NCBI GenBank assembly: GCA_026874595.1
Contig: CM049313.1
Location: 46,880,159 to 46,944,158 of the forward strand
Direction: 5' to 3'
DNA: 64,000 nucleotides
Source: Sipunculus nudus
Taxonomy: Eukaryota > Annelida > Sipuncula > Golfingiida > Sipunculidae
Under the pieces are notes generated by a model, which had not been told where the DNA came from, did not search any database, and was given only the letters and a program-made list of their open reading frames with translations. The position numbers and the translations under genes are program-made. Of this stretch, positions 37,263-49,719 are shown piece after piece (the first letter of the stretch is position 1; every line of letters begins with the position of its first letter).

Positions 37263-40072
37263 CTATGGTGATCCAGAGCACATAAAAAGGTGTTATGTAT
37301 CAACCCTACACATGATTTCATTAAAAAAAGAACATTTTGTGCATTGTCCTCAAACCGTAATTATTGCCATATTTTGCAAAGGTAAAGAATAATTTAAAAA
37401 TATTTTGATCAAGATAACCTCAAATCTTAATGAATTATTTCTTGTGTGTCAAAATGATCACGCCTCAATAAATTTCATTGTCTTACATTAAATCCTGAGT
37501 AAAACTTGTAAAGGCAAACCTAATAAAATAACCAACAAACAGGGATAAAAACAATATCTCCTAACAGAGATATAACAAATTGATAAACTATACTACTAAA
37601 AATTAATGTTCCAATTAATCAATCAATTTGATGATTGGTCATATTCTTTCATAATGGATTAAACTGATTGCTATTTTGCATTATCGATCAAATACAATTA
37701 TGTATGCACATTTTAATTTTTGTTGTCAGAGATATAAGATGGGGTACAAAACAGTGAACAGCATTAAAAATCAGTTTAAAAACCTAGTTTAAGAAAACCT
37801 GGCCATTTCCTTAACCTTACAGCGTGATGTAGAATTTAGACTGAATTTACTTGGTCAATATTTTAGGTATAATTCTTTACAGCAGATTTCATTATTATTT
37901 AGATTTTGCATATAATAACTGATTAATATTCACAAGATATCCTACAGATGACAACAGATGGCAGATGATGGCCCTGTAAGTATATTGCTTGGGGGGGGGG
38001 GGCATAATTACAGGGACAAGTTTCACTTCAGACACTAATAAGAAGTAAAAATGCTTTCCTTAGAATATCTTATCTATGAAACCGGCATGTTTTTTTATTT
38101 GAACGCTCAATGGCTGAATGCCACACTGTCATGGAAATGGGGGAACCATACCAGATTGTAAGTCATTTTGCTATATTATTCATTCCTGAAACACAACATA
38201 TTTCCTGTGACACATTTTGTTAACAACTTGCATGTTTTACAAATTGCAGGTACACCCTAGTTTATTTAATGACAAAATTACATTAATTTAAGCAAAAAAT
38301 GAGATGCCCTGGCTATATGGTTGAAAAAGTGTAACCAAATGGATTAACTCTTCACAAAACATTCAAAGCAGGACTCAAGAGGCAATTTTTAAAAAAATCC
38401 CTTTAATGTGGAAACTTTGGTGAATTTAATACATGCAAGTCCTAATGTAATTTATAATGTACTTAATCCATGGATATAAAATCCATTCAAAGCAAATAAT
38501 ACAGTACCTTTTTTACATTTCAAGTGAAAGTTCTTCCCAAAAAAATGCAAATAGAATTTTTTAATCATGCAAATTTTGTTCCATGTTATATTACTTACAA
38601 GAGGATATCAGAGTTTTTATAAGGGAAGCTTCCGTGACCAAGTAACAGTGTCCATTTTTTTAAGTGAAATTCAATCTGCTTTAGCTTGACTGGATGCAGC
38701 AATATAATTAGCCAATCACACAGCCCCTTTAATCTTGTGACATTTTGACTTGCCCTACAGTTAGGCCAGGACTGGTCACCTGATCTCCATCCCAACCAAT
38801 CAAGTTCAGTTAATTATTTTTTAAATTAAATCACCCAGCCATTCATCAGATTTGATGTATTCAACTGGGGAACTTCCCTTTAACCTGGAACATGTATTTT
38901 TGTGTCATAACCTGCTTTAAAATTCTATCAAACATTTAAACTTATAGTCTTAGTTAGTTTGTATATGCATGTACTCACAGCTCCCACCAGGGGTCCCGCC
39001 ATTCTCTTGTATTTTTTTCATTATTACCTCTCTGTAGCTTATTGTTTTTGCTTTAAACATGCTTCCTTTGTTAACACTACTTTACCTAAATTAGAATATA
39101 TTGATCATTTTATTGAGAATGTAAAAATTTTCTGTTCACTTATCGTATACCGGTATATGTAAGTGCATGAATTACAGAACAGCACTCAAGGTTTTGATAT
39201 ACTTATATGTGTATTTGAATATTGGTCCTAAATCTAGAATCACTAATCTGTAAATCCAAAAGTTTGAGATGTATATAAGTCTGTTATATTGGGTAGTCAT
39301 GTGACCTTTCATGAAGCATGCTATTTTCACATGTAATATTTCAGCCCCGGGCATCTAGATGGAGCCACTTGACACATAATAGATCCAAGAACGTCTAGAT
39401 TTACACAGATTGGCCGGCCTCAGCTGATCCCATACTGCTAAATCCACCTTCATCCTGTCATTGAGCTTTTAGCCTTGAATGGCAACATGGTAGGCTTGCG
39501 TGAATACCCATAATGCCACAGTCAGCGGCCAAGCAGCAGTCATACACTTGGGAGCCTTAAGAAGCTCTACCTGTCCATCATTAGAACTGCTTCAGCTGCC
39601 CTTGGTGTTAAATTCTCATGGTCTCGAAAGCAAAATCTTAACCGCCTTCCCCTGCTGGTCAAGAAATCAATTATGCCATTGACTGCCCAGCCTCGCTGCA
39701 GGGGTGATGTCCTATATGACATGCCATGCTCCGGCCCTGAGTGAGATGTTACTGTGGGTCAATACATGAGAAATATAGATCTGACCTTGTGTCATCCCAG
39801 CTCAGTAGAGAATGTAATAGAGCTGTTTCATGAGAGATGCCCCATGTGTCATAACATGAGACCCTGAGTGTCAACTACTGAGAGATCTGACCTTTGTTTC
39901 ATGCAATCACACAATAAGAGCTCTATAGCTGAAAAATGGCAATGTGCCTGAATTTGAAAGGCACAATATAAATTAAACTTGGAATAACATTGATATTATT
40001 CTGAACAAGTGCTAAGCTTGATGTTAAAAAGAAGGATATATGCTGTGTTTAGGAGGGTGTTACATTTGGAAT
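37263..40072. other. Unannotated DNA, with a G12 run at 37991-38002
   Basis: The stretch is mostly AT-rich. A richer block at 39480-39740 (CAGCGGCCAAGC, TCTCGAAAGC, ACCGCC, GCTCCGGCCC) could be conserved noncoding sequence; the 60-codon frame in it has no other support. Confidence 0.3.
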
Positions 40073-40255
40073 ATTTTAGAGAAACTGAAATATCGCTAAA
40101 ATGAAACCTTCACATATAAGAAGCATACGTTATTGTTGAAGGCAAAAGATGGATATACAGCCATATATAAAAATTTGCTATTTTAAATGATGTAAGGACT
40201 TTCAAATAAACTACCGATGAAAAACTACAATTTTGACTCATTTGTTGTTTATGGC
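40073..40255 (+). repeat. Interspersed repeat family C, copy 2
   Basis: Its parts AAAATGAAACCTTCACATAT, AAGAAG, TTTTAAATGATGTAAGGACT and TTCAAAT are colinear with 8139-8345. Confidence 0.6.
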
Positions 40256-40439
40256 TAATTGTTAGGATTTCGTACACATATAATTTAATATGATTTATTC
40301 ATGGGATAATGGATATTCTTGTGGAGATTATTTTATCTTGAGATCACAAAACTCGTAAATTAGTAATGCAGTCTGATGTAATATGGGTATATATACCTTC
40401 ACAAGAATCCTAACAATAATCCTAGTTGTGTTGTACACA

Positions 40440-40545
40440 CTATCATATTTCACAAAAAGGGTTCACAGTTAAATTCAAGAACAAAGACAAGCCCCAATAC
40501 CTATGAATTACCTGGTCCTCAATCTGGACAAAGAAAAAACTGTAT
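40440..40545 (+). repeat. Interspersed repeat family E, copy 2 (short)
   Basis: AATTCAAGAACAAAGACAAG, CCCAATACCTATGAATTACC and TCTGGACAAAGAAA align with 37065-37262. Confidence 0.5.
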
Positions 40546-40624
40546 CAAACATATCTGTTCATTATATTTTGCATAAATCGCAACTTACAAACAAAACATT
40601 CAACCTGAGCAAGAAGCCCACCAT

Positions 40625-40910
40625 TAAGGAACTGGCTTCTATGGTCATGGGGTAGAAACAAGGACTCAATGCCAAGTGATTGGGATCAAGTTATATGAAT
40701 CTCAGCTTTAGGAGTGGTGAGATTTTTTACAGTCAGTCTACACTCGAGGAACCTAATGGGATGGTCCTGTATCACTCACAAATGAGAATAAGTGCAAATT
40801 GTGGAGGCTCCTCAGTGTTATGACCAAGCATTGGGACAAATTTTTAAACACCCAGGACCTATGGGTGTGGAAGTTACAGGGCCTGCAGAGATGAAACTAG
40901 GTTATAAATA
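40625..40910 (+). mobile_element. tRNA-derived SINE, diverged copy
   Basis: A decayed tRNA-like head (40631-40705, ATGGTCATGGGGTAGAAACA) is followed by a body colinear with the clearer copy at 41289-41600. Shared parts are TTTTTACAGTCAGTC, CCTAATGGGATGGTCCTG, TCACTCACAAA, TGTTATGACCAAGCATTGGG, ACAAATTT-AAACACCCAGG and GGGCCTG. Orientation is the same as that of the next copy. Confidence 0.65.
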
Positions 40911-40934
40911 AATGTGGTGTGCAGATTAATCAAT

Positions 40935-41025
40935 TAAATGATGGCATGGTGTTACGAAGACAAACCTCAAGGGAAAATATTGGGCCGACCCGGGATTTGA
41001 ACCCATGTGAGGTGGTTACCATAAG
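40935..41025 (-). mobile_element. tRNA-like SINE head, minus strand
   Basis: The minus strand reads TGGTAACCACCTCACATG and then GGGTTCAAATCCCGGG, a near-consensus T-arm/B box, followed by GTCGGCCCA. The 5' half of the tRNA fold is poor, so a SINE relic is more likely than a tRNA gene. Confidence 0.4.
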
Positions 41026-41288
41026 AGAAAGAAATAAATAAAATTATCCAATTAAAAGAAAAAGGAATACCTAGTAGAGGTATGATGATTTTTCAGTATT
41101 AATAATATTTGCTTTAATACCTTAATAATATAAGCTTAGCTTGTACATGTGGCTAAGGGTACATGTATTTTAGCCTGTCATTTATGCAAATTATATCCTT
41201 TTAAAAGAGATGAAAAAATGAGACAGAAAGATATTTCAGCAGCTCTAGTTTGCAACTGTAGGTTAATGTAAACTTGCCATAATTAAAT

Positions 41289-41600
41289 GGCTCCTGTGAC
41301 TCAGGGGTACTACACGGGACTCAAAACCAGGAGATTGTGAGTTCCAATCTCAGCCGAGGCAGTAAAATTTTTCATGGTCAGTCCCAGGGTGTGTGCTCTG
41401 CAAGCTTAATGGGAAGGCCGTGCCAAACAGCCTAGTTTCACTCACAAACATGTGCACCTTTAGGGGGGTCCTTGGTGGTACCCAGCAATGGGGACAATTA
41501 ACACCCAGGTTCACAGGTGCAGTAGTCACTGGGCCTGTTCGACACCAGTATATTTAATGAGAGTAAGCGTGTGATAATGCACTGTCATGTAGTCCAAAAC
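41289..41600 (+). mobile_element. tRNA-derived SINE, best copy
   Basis: A tRNA-like head (41289-41361) has an A box (GTGACTCAGGGGTAC) and a B box (GAGTTCCAATCTC) at tRNA spacing, ending AGCCGAGGCA. The body of about 185 bp shares blocks with 40625-40910 (CAGTCCCAGGGTGTG, TTAATGGGAAGG, TCACTCACAAACATG, CAGCAATGGGGACAATTAAC, ACCCAGG, GGGCCTG). Pol III internal promoter elements and a second colinear copy support a SINE family. The exact 3' end and target duplication are not seen. Confidence 0.75.
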
Positions 41601-42707
41601 CAGGATGTATTTCTGCAGATGTACATATTGTAGGTAAGTAGGCATTTAAAAAAAGAAACTTATCAATGCTCTGCATTTCTAAAATTTTATTTTATTTAAA
41701 AAATAAATGGCAGTCTAAAAAGCAAAGCTGATGTCATGCTTTGATTTAATAATATGGTAAACATTCATTTTTTATGCTCTAAATTGAAGCCGACATATAA
41801 TACACAAGTTCAACAAAAGAAGCCACACATATAGGAAGACACTCAAATATGAGTGATGCTGTAAGCATGATGTGCCCAAAGTCAAGTGTGACTTTTATTG
41901 ATTTTCTTTTAAACAAATCACCACTACAGCTGACCGTCAGCGTGGCTACATCATACCTATCTCGGTCACAGACAATTACCCTCGACACTGCCGGTAATGA
42001 CATGAGAAGCACCAGGATTCCTGAAAAGATCTCTTCTAAAATAAAACAAACAAAACACAGAGATGCTGCTCATTTTTCAACCTCTATCTCAGCACTAACA
42101 CCATGACAGACCCAGTCTCCGGCCATCGTATTTTCACGGACAAAGTACATTTTGACATGGATCTTCTTTGCTTGCCTTCAGCGTCTCCTAAGCCATCAGA
42201 AACAGCCAGCCAGAGAGAAAAGCCTCATATACATCCTGGTATAGTAGACAGTTCCTCCAGAAGACTCTGACCTAGCTGCAGAACCCAACACAACCAAGTG
42301 ATCAAATACAAGACCTGGTGAATAATTATTACCAGTGCTTGTAATTTTCACCTTTTTTCTGCTGCACAAACTAAAGAAAAGTAGATTTTTTAATATCACA
42401 ATGTAGCTAACTAGCTGGATATATTGTTTCTATCAAATTTGTTTATGGGATTACAATTAATAAACACAATTTCAATATCTTAAAATTGCCTGTCCAATTT
42501 TTTTATCGCAGCAAGTGTTATATCCCTTTATTATAACAACTCTCAGGAATTAAAAAAAACAGTTCTTTATATATAACAATAAACTTAGATTTAAAACATA
42601 TGGAGCCCTGAATCAAACTTTACTATAATTAACATGAAGACCTATTGATTGAGAATGTTTTCCTACTTTAATTAGAAAGTGAGGACAGAGACCACATAAA
42701 TACCTCA
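41601..42707. other. Unannotated DNA with a GC-richer block 41840-42270
   Basis: The block has several CpGs and open frames on both strands (85 and 77 codons), with no recognisable domain or paired splice sites. A regulatory element is possible. Confidence 0.3.
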
Positions 42708-42962
42708 GCCAGGTTCCTGATCAGACTTTGGTTTGTGCTAAATAAAATATATGAATTATATGAATGTGTATCACGATTCACAAACTCTGTGGTAGCATCT
42801 AGTTAGCTCTCATGGCCAGAATGGGGGGGGGGGGGGGGGGGCTCTAATACCAATGAATGACTCTTAACTTCAGGTGGGATAAAGAAATTTCTGATTATAT
42901 AGCATTGTTTTAAAAAATAATATAGTATAGTGTTCCTACATTTATTTGATTGTTCTTTAGGT
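42708..42962 (+). repeat. Interspersed repeat family E, copy 3, with a G19 run
   Basis: CAGACTTTGGTTTGTGCTAA, CACAAACTCTGTGGTAGCAT, AATACCAATGAATGACTC and GATAAAGAAATTTCTGAT are colinear with 37065-37262. A run of 19 G (42823-42841) replaces the short spacer found in the other copies. Confidence 0.6.
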
Positions 42963-43948
42963 GTTACCCTGACCTTTCATAAAGTTTCATCAAATTCCAT
43001 GCATTGATAATTTTATGAGTTAAGCTGGCAGCCTTCTAACAAACCAACCTACCAATGATGCAACAAAGGCAAAAACATTAGCTACTGGTGGAGGTATGAC
43101 AATATAATCATTGTAAAAGATCATGGTTGGTCTCATACCACTGATTTTAGTATATTTCATGATGCTGTAACAATCGTGGACCTCTGACAGATCAAGGATT
43201 TACGAAAAATATGGGGCAGGAAAGGACAGTTAAAGAACCTAACCTTAAAAAAGGCCCTGAAGTTAGGGTAAGAGGGGGTAAGGTCTGGGAAAAGGGGGTA
43301 TAGGTTTTTTTTTTTAACCACGAACATTAGTATGAAACCCTCAGAAAAAGGTTTAGGCAGCTGAAAAAGGGAATGTCTAGACCCATTTGTACCCGCATCT
43401 GACTCTGCTACAGGACAATCTTGTACTACCTTTTTAGAATCCTGCACTTTCAAATGGCCTTACAAAGTCACTGCCTAACATTCAGGAGATCCAGGTCAAT
43501 AGAATCATTGTCATGCTGGTCATGTAATCATATCAAGCTCAACCCTCAGGGTCTTTTTTCCTTTCCCTCTCCACACTATTCACCGCTGTGAACCTTGTGT
43601 ACTCTGTGTGATCTGTTTCTGTCACAGACTCTCTTCCAGAGAGATTTCATTTTCTGCTTGGCCATGACACATATAACCCCACATGCATAGGCTCACAAGA
43701 GAGCACACTGTGTTGTGGATTTGTTGAATAACAGCAGAACCTGTCTGAAAGACTACCTGTCTATTGGGGGAACTGAAAGCATTCCACTGGTTAAACTGAC
43801 CTGTATAAAGATATTTAAGACCACTATTGGCCATTCCCATTGGTGGACTCATTAAACAGGATCCACTGTATACAAATAATACAGAAAACGAAGATGTCCT
43901 AATATCCACTATTTCTAACCTTTATTTGATTGTTTACATTTTTTTAAA
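42963..43948. other. Unannotated DNA
   Basis: The 98- and 95-codon minus frames here show no recognised domain. No other feature could be supported. Confidence 0.3.
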
Positions 43949-44040
43949 GATATGTAGCTGTTATGGCACTGAACTATATGGCTGAGGGTCCCTGCAAAGG
44001 CTCAACTCTCGGAAGAGCCTGTAAGGCAAAACTGTAAAAT
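43949..44040 (+). mobile_element. Second tRNA-SINE family, copy 1, abutting the 35-bp array
   Basis: TAGCTGTTATGGCACTGAAC (A-box-like), GGGTCCC and GGCTCAACTCTC (B-box-like) are followed by GTAAGGCAAAACTGTAAAAT, then GTTAATGG. The tail matches 56212-56230 (AATAAGGCAAAACTGCAAAA). The 35-bp array begins in the tail. Confidence 0.5.
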
Positions 44041-46150
44041 GTTAATGGGATCTCAGAGTTCAAACACAGTGAAACTTTAATGGAACCCTAGAGATCAAAC
44101 ACATTGAAACCTTAATGGAACCTCAGAGATCAAACACATTGAAACCTTAATGGAACCTCAGAGATCAAACACATTGAAACCTTAATGGAACCCCAGAGAT
44201 CAAACAGGTTGAAACATTAATGGAACCTCAGATATCAAACACAGTGAAACTTTAATGGAACCTCAGAGATCAAACACATTAAAACATTAATGGAACATAA
44301 GAGATCAAACACATTAAAACATTAATGGAACCTCAGAGATCAAACACAGTGAAACCTTAATGGAACCTCAGAGATCAAACACATTAAAACATTTATGGAA
44401 CATCAGAGATCAAACACAGTGAAACCTTAATTGAACCTCAGAGATCAAACACAGTGAATCCTTAATGGAACATCAGAGATCAAACACAATAAAACATTAA
44501 CGGAACCTCAGAGATCAAACACAGTGAAACATTCATGGAACCTCACAGACCAAACACTGTGAAACCTTATGGAACCTCATAGATCAAACACATAAAATCA
44601 TTAATGGAACCCCAGAGATCCAACATAGTGAAACCTTAATGGAACCCCACAGATCAAACACAGTGAAACCTTACTGGAACATCAGAGATCAAACACAGTG
44701 AAACCTTAATTGAACCTCAGAGACCAAACACAGTGATACCTTAATGGAACCTCAGAGATCAAACACAATGAAACCTTAATTGAACCTCAGAGACCAAACG
44801 CATTGAAACCTTAATGGAACCTCTGAGATCAAACACAGTGAAACCTTAATTGAACCTCAGAGACCAAACACAGTGAAACCTTAATGGAACCTCAGAGATC
44901 AAACACAGTGAAACCTTAATTGAACCTCAGAGATCAAACACAGTGAAACTTAATGGAACCTCAGAGATCAAACACAGTGAAACCTTAATTGAACCTCAGA
45001 GACCAAACACATTGAAACCTTAATGGAACCTCTGAGATCAAACACAGTGAAACCTTAATTGAACCTCAGAGATCAAACACAGTGAAACCTTAATGGAACC
45101 TCAGAGATCAAACACAGTGAAACCTTAATTGAACCTCAGAGATCAAACACAGTGAAACCTTAATGGAACCTCAGAGATCAAACACAGTGAAACCTTAATG
45201 GAACCTCAGAGATCAAACACAGTGAAACCTTACTGGAACATCAGAGATCAAACACAGTGAAACCTTAATGGAACCTCAGAGATCAAACACAGTGAAACCT
45301 TACTGGAACCTCAGAGATCAAACACAGTGAAACCTTAATTGAACCTCAGAGACCAAACACAGTGATACCTTAATGGAACCTCAGAGATCAAACACAGTGA
45401 AACCTTAATTGAACCTCAGAGACCAAACGCATTGAAACCTTAATGGAACCTCAGAGATCAAACACAGTGAAACCTTAATTGAACCTCAGAGACCAAACAC
45501 AGTGAAACCTTAATGGAACCTCAGAGATCAAACACAGTGAAACCTTAATTGAACCTCAGAGATCAAACACAGTGAAACTTAATGGAACCTCAGAGATCAA
45601 ACACAGTGAAACCTTAATTGAACCTCAGAGACCAAACACATTGAAACCTTAATGGAACCTCTGAGATCAAACACAGTGAAACCTTAATTGAACCTCAGAG
45701 ACCAAACACAGTGAAACCTTAATGGAACCTCAGAGATCAAACACAGTGAAACCTTAATTGAACCTCAGAGATCAAACACAGTGAAACCTTAATGGAACCT
45801 CAGAGATCAAACACAGTGAAACCTTAATTGAACCTCAGAGATCAAACACAGTGAAACCTTAATGGAACCTCAGAGATCAAACACAGTGAAACCTTAATGG
45901 AACCTCAGAGATCAAACACAGTGAAACCTTAATGGAACCTCAGAGATCAAACACAGTGAAACCTTAATTGAACCTCAGAGATCAAACACAGTGAAACCTT
46001 AATTGAACCTCAGAGATCAAACACAGTGAAACCTTAATGGAACCTCAGAGATCAAACACAGTGAAACCTTAATTGAACCTCAGAGATCAAACACAGTGAA
46101 ACCTTAATGGAACCTCAGAGATCAAACACAGTGTAAACTTAATTGTATCC
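44040..46150. repeat. 35-bp satellite/minisatellite array, about 60 copies, with higher-order structure
   Basis: The unit is AACCTCAGAGATCAAACACA plus GTGAAACCTTAATGG. The left 600 bp is diverged. From about 44700 rightward the copies are nearly uniform and mostly alternate TTAATGGAACC with TTAATTGAACC, making a 70-bp dimer. Marker variants recur at a shift of about 630 bp (18 units): GTGATACC at 44732 and 45362, AACGCATTG at 44800 and 45430, and the one-base-short GTGAAACTTAATGG near 44942 and 45571. This indicates a recent block duplication. Since 35 is not a multiple of three and the unit holds stop codons, no long frame exists. Confidence 0.95.
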
Positions 46151-47701
46151 CAGAGATCTAACACCATGAAACCTTATCTTTAAACAGATCAGATAAAGCA
46201 GGAATATTTATTTCATCCACTTCTTTTCCCCCCAGAGAAGAGATTGGAAAAATAAAGTAACTTTAAAACATATTATGTCATACTTGTTAAAACACAAATA
46301 ACAGTCACATATCCAATTCTAATTTGCAAGGTCTCTGTTATATCAAAGAGTACAGACTTCAAAGGCAGACAAATTTAAGCTATTTCCTATAACCAAAAAG
46401 AAGAAAATTCAGCTTTTGAATTTAAACACAAGACATCCGGTTGGAAAACTAAAACTGGTAAATATATTTAGCTTCTAGCCTGATTTTCTAAACAACCATG
46501 TACATTTTCACTGATTAAAATTTTTTTATAAATACTACCGGTACTTTTCCATATTATAAATAGCATGAATGATAGGAATTGAAAAAAAAACACTCGATGA
46601 ATGATAAACAGGAACTTGTTCATAAATGGCGTTCATCCATGTATTGTAACTGGGGCACCCGTAAAATAATCCGTCAAGGATGAATGAAATTAACTGTTCG
46701 AGAAAAGTGATAATCTATAAGTGCTGGGAATGGTGTGACTAAGAACCATGGGGCGAGAACTTTAACAACAGCTCATGTCTGATCTTCATTCCAGATACTC
46801 TTAACAACGGGGAGAAGACCCTATTCAGGCAATGTCTTTGTTACACTGGAAAGAGCACTCACTTGGCGTGACACATGGCTGGCAGAGCCACCTGGGGACT
46901 AGAGACAGACAGTTCATAAGATAAGCACGATTTGTCATCCCCCGCAAAGTCTGCAGACCCACTGATGGTTGTCTACACCATGGCTGACTGGTGTGTTTGA
47001 CAACTAGATTATAAGTGAGAACTCTGAGGGAATGACATAATTCCAACACTTGAAGGCAAGTTACTGATCTTCCATGCCTTTTTATTGAGTTCATATACAT
47101 TTGTCTGTCTTGTGGGAGGATACAGTGCCCTGTATTCAAGTTCCCATGAGACTTGCCTAATTGTGCAACAGATCCATCTTACTTTTATTACAGTTCTCAA
47201 TATATTATTCATACAGTCTGTTCCACTCTCCAGGACCCTCTCATTTTCAGTAATGAGTACAATTCATTATCAGAGAGTGATAGATAAAGAAAGTATATTA
47301 TACTCCACTGAACAAAATTAAGAAAAAATAACACCTGGTAGAGATGTAAAAAAGATGAATGACCATTTTAATTACTTGGAATATTATAATACTAATTTTA
47401 CAAAACATAGAAAAAGGCAAAGACCACTTGAGAAGAATGAATGGCTACATAAATGATTTACAAATTAAGAGTGAATGTTCGTCATTCATGCATATGACCA
47501 CCTAGTGCATGGCTTATATATAAGGTTTTTATTGTGACAATTTCAATTCACATTGCATCATTATAAATACTAGCAATATACCTATAATTCGACATGTGAC
47601 CTGCACATCCAGTTTATAGTGTACGCAAAATGGCAGCCCCCAGTGGCAGTTTTAATAAACTGGGAGAAATAAAGCTCTCTGGGTTGGATAAAGGCATAGG
47701 T
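46151..47701. other. Unannotated DNA with a GC-richer block 46800-47050
   Basis: The block has mixed composition and short palindromes, and a 104-codon minus frame without recognised domain. It is a candidate conserved noncoding element. A 44-codon plus frame starting CAAAATGGCAGCC (47632) runs into the LTR-like region and is not called. Confidence 0.3.
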
Positions 47702-48438
47702 TTGTCAGGGGCTGCTGACTCGCAGGTTCTCTCGTCAAACTCGTACTCAAGGCAGATGTTATAAAACGGTGTTTAATCAATATAACACAGCAGTACAGGT
47801 TTGCACCATGCACATATGCTATACATATCAAAACAGCAGGCTATTGGAGAACTAACTCTAGATCTGGACTCGAGACCTGAGCCCTAGCCAAGACCCTTTT
47901 CAGTGCCATCCCAGTACTCTTATACATTCTAGAGGCGTGAGTGAGGACCTTAACGAAACAGGGGTTGCAAAGCTGGTGCTGATATCGCTATCTAGTCAAG
48001 TCAGAGTAAAAGTGTGTTTCTTGTTAACACTTAAAATGGATATAATCAAAAGACTACTATACGCTCAACAATAAATATTAACTTGCCAGATAGCTTACCG
48101 CACTCTTAATCAGTGATACTAATTGTGACGTAATCACGAATTAGGGTTAACTAGTACGTAATGAAAAATAAACTTAGATTATACCATGTGGATTTTAATT
48201 TATCAACTGAAATATGATTAATAACTGGCAAATTAAATAACGTAAGGTATCTTGGCATACATGTACATAAGAGAACAATGGGGCCCACCTGATACTCTAT
48301 TATTCTAAGATATATAAATAAGGACCTGGTTGCAAATGAAGAATATACTTGAACAGAAAACACTCTATCTCTCTCTATATATATCCTGGACATCAGTGTA
48401 CGCCTAGACCTGTATGTATAAGTGTGTACTCTGTAACA
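47702..48438 (-). mobile_element. Probable solo LTR of an LTR retrotransposon
   Basis: A block of about 736 bp begins TGTCAGGGG and ends CTGTAACA (plus strand), so it has TG...CA termini with a short imperfect inverted repeat, and AGGT on both sides. On the minus strand a TATAAGAG box (near 47920) is followed about 140 bp later by ATTAAA (47777-47772) and then about 70 bp to the terminus, as in a U3-R-U5 order. No primer-binding site, polypurine tract or internal coding region adjoins, so it would be a solo LTR, a fossil. The family is probably Gypsy-like by size only. Confidence 0.35.
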
Positions 48439-49641
48439 GGTAGAAGCCACAGAAGTACTCAAAGAACAGAGTCCAGGTAAAAATCTATCTGAAGTGAGAG
48501 TTTCGTGGAAAAGGGGATATGTATTGGTCAGCCAACTTTAAAACAGAACAACCCTTTTTTGGACCATGCTCAAATCCTCAAATTACAGTGGTATGTTAAT
48601 CCATTACTACTCAGATTGATACCAGCTTACTTTCACTTTTTTCTTTATATTCATATCTGCTATGATGATTTGCTCAAGTTGTCATAGCTGTATCAATACA
48701 AAATTTTCAACAGGCCATGCAAAGACAGCTGCATAAATGTTGATGTCCATATACGCCTTGTATCATATATAATAGCTTATTAACCTCAGTAAATCCAGGT
48801 AAACTGAGGTAATACTCAGGTGATTAAAGTACCTGTTTGATATTTATACCATTTCCTATATTTCTCTTTACTTTTCTCTATATTACATAAGGTCCCTGTT
48901 TCAAACCCTGCCAATGCTTAAGGAGCATAGATAAAATCTCAGAGATTTGTTCTAATGTCTTAACTACAGTCTGTCCTAGGGCCCTTGTCTCCAAGTTTTC
49001 CCATGATATATGCATGTTTTAAGAATATTCTTTACAAATAACTTTTATCCTTGTGGGGTTCCACTGTACTTTAAGACCTTGTTGCACAGATGTGTCAATG
49101 GCCTGAGGGTGGTGTCTTTCCACAGCTGGATACAAATACATTTCTCCAATTTCTCCATTATCCAAGAATTTCCATGTCTATGTACCTGAGAGCTGTTTGT
49201 AACACAATAGTGATGTCACTTTGATGTCAGACAGGTGGGTCACATATGACATATTGTCTGATATCATCACATGGAATGGTTTATTTATTTCAGATGAACA
49301 TATGTCACAAACATTGTTGACTCTTCAGTCATATTTTGAATTATTTGTCTCAAACAAATTTGATGCAAGGTAAAAAATTTGTCACTCAGTGGAACAGATC
49401 CTGCAACCTACAGGGCTGAAATTTTAATACTTTCTTACATGTATAAAATATCCCAGAAAAACATGCCAATAGGGGTACTTGGATGGATTATAGAGGTTAT
49501 TCCTTCTGGATTTAATTACTAGTCCTGAGCATATAATACCAGTAGGTTTAATAATGACATATCAGTCTATCATATATAGTTACCTTTTTCTGATTCAACA
49601 GATGGTGTCACACACCGGCCATTAGCCTCTCCCTACCATTC

Positions 49642-49644
<3 letters not shown>
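48439..49644. other. AT-rich DNA without firm features
   Basis: A tRNA-like pair (ACTCAGGTGATTAAAGTACC near 48815 and GGTCCCTGTTTCAAACCC near 48891) is too widely spaced to call. Nothing else was seen. Confidence 0.3.

Positions 49645-49686
<42 letters not shown>
49645..49686. repeat. (AT)n microsatellite
   Basis: About 40 bp of alternating AT with one TTT interruption. Confidence 0.9.
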
Positions 49687-49719
49687 GATAAAGCACAGAA
49701 TCAGCTTCAGGGTAATGGA

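Noticed and set aside
40978-41022. Functional tRNA gene on the minus strand
   Set aside because: The B box is good but no acceptor/D-arm pairing can be made; a SINE head is the better reading.
47632-47766. 44-codon plus frame starting CAAAATGGCAGCCCCC
   Set aside because: It has a good start context, but runs into the LTR-like block and has no donor or similarity.
48812-48910. tRNA-SINE (A-box- and B-box-like motifs)
   Set aside because: The boxes are about 75 bp apart, twice the usual spacing, and no matching body was found.
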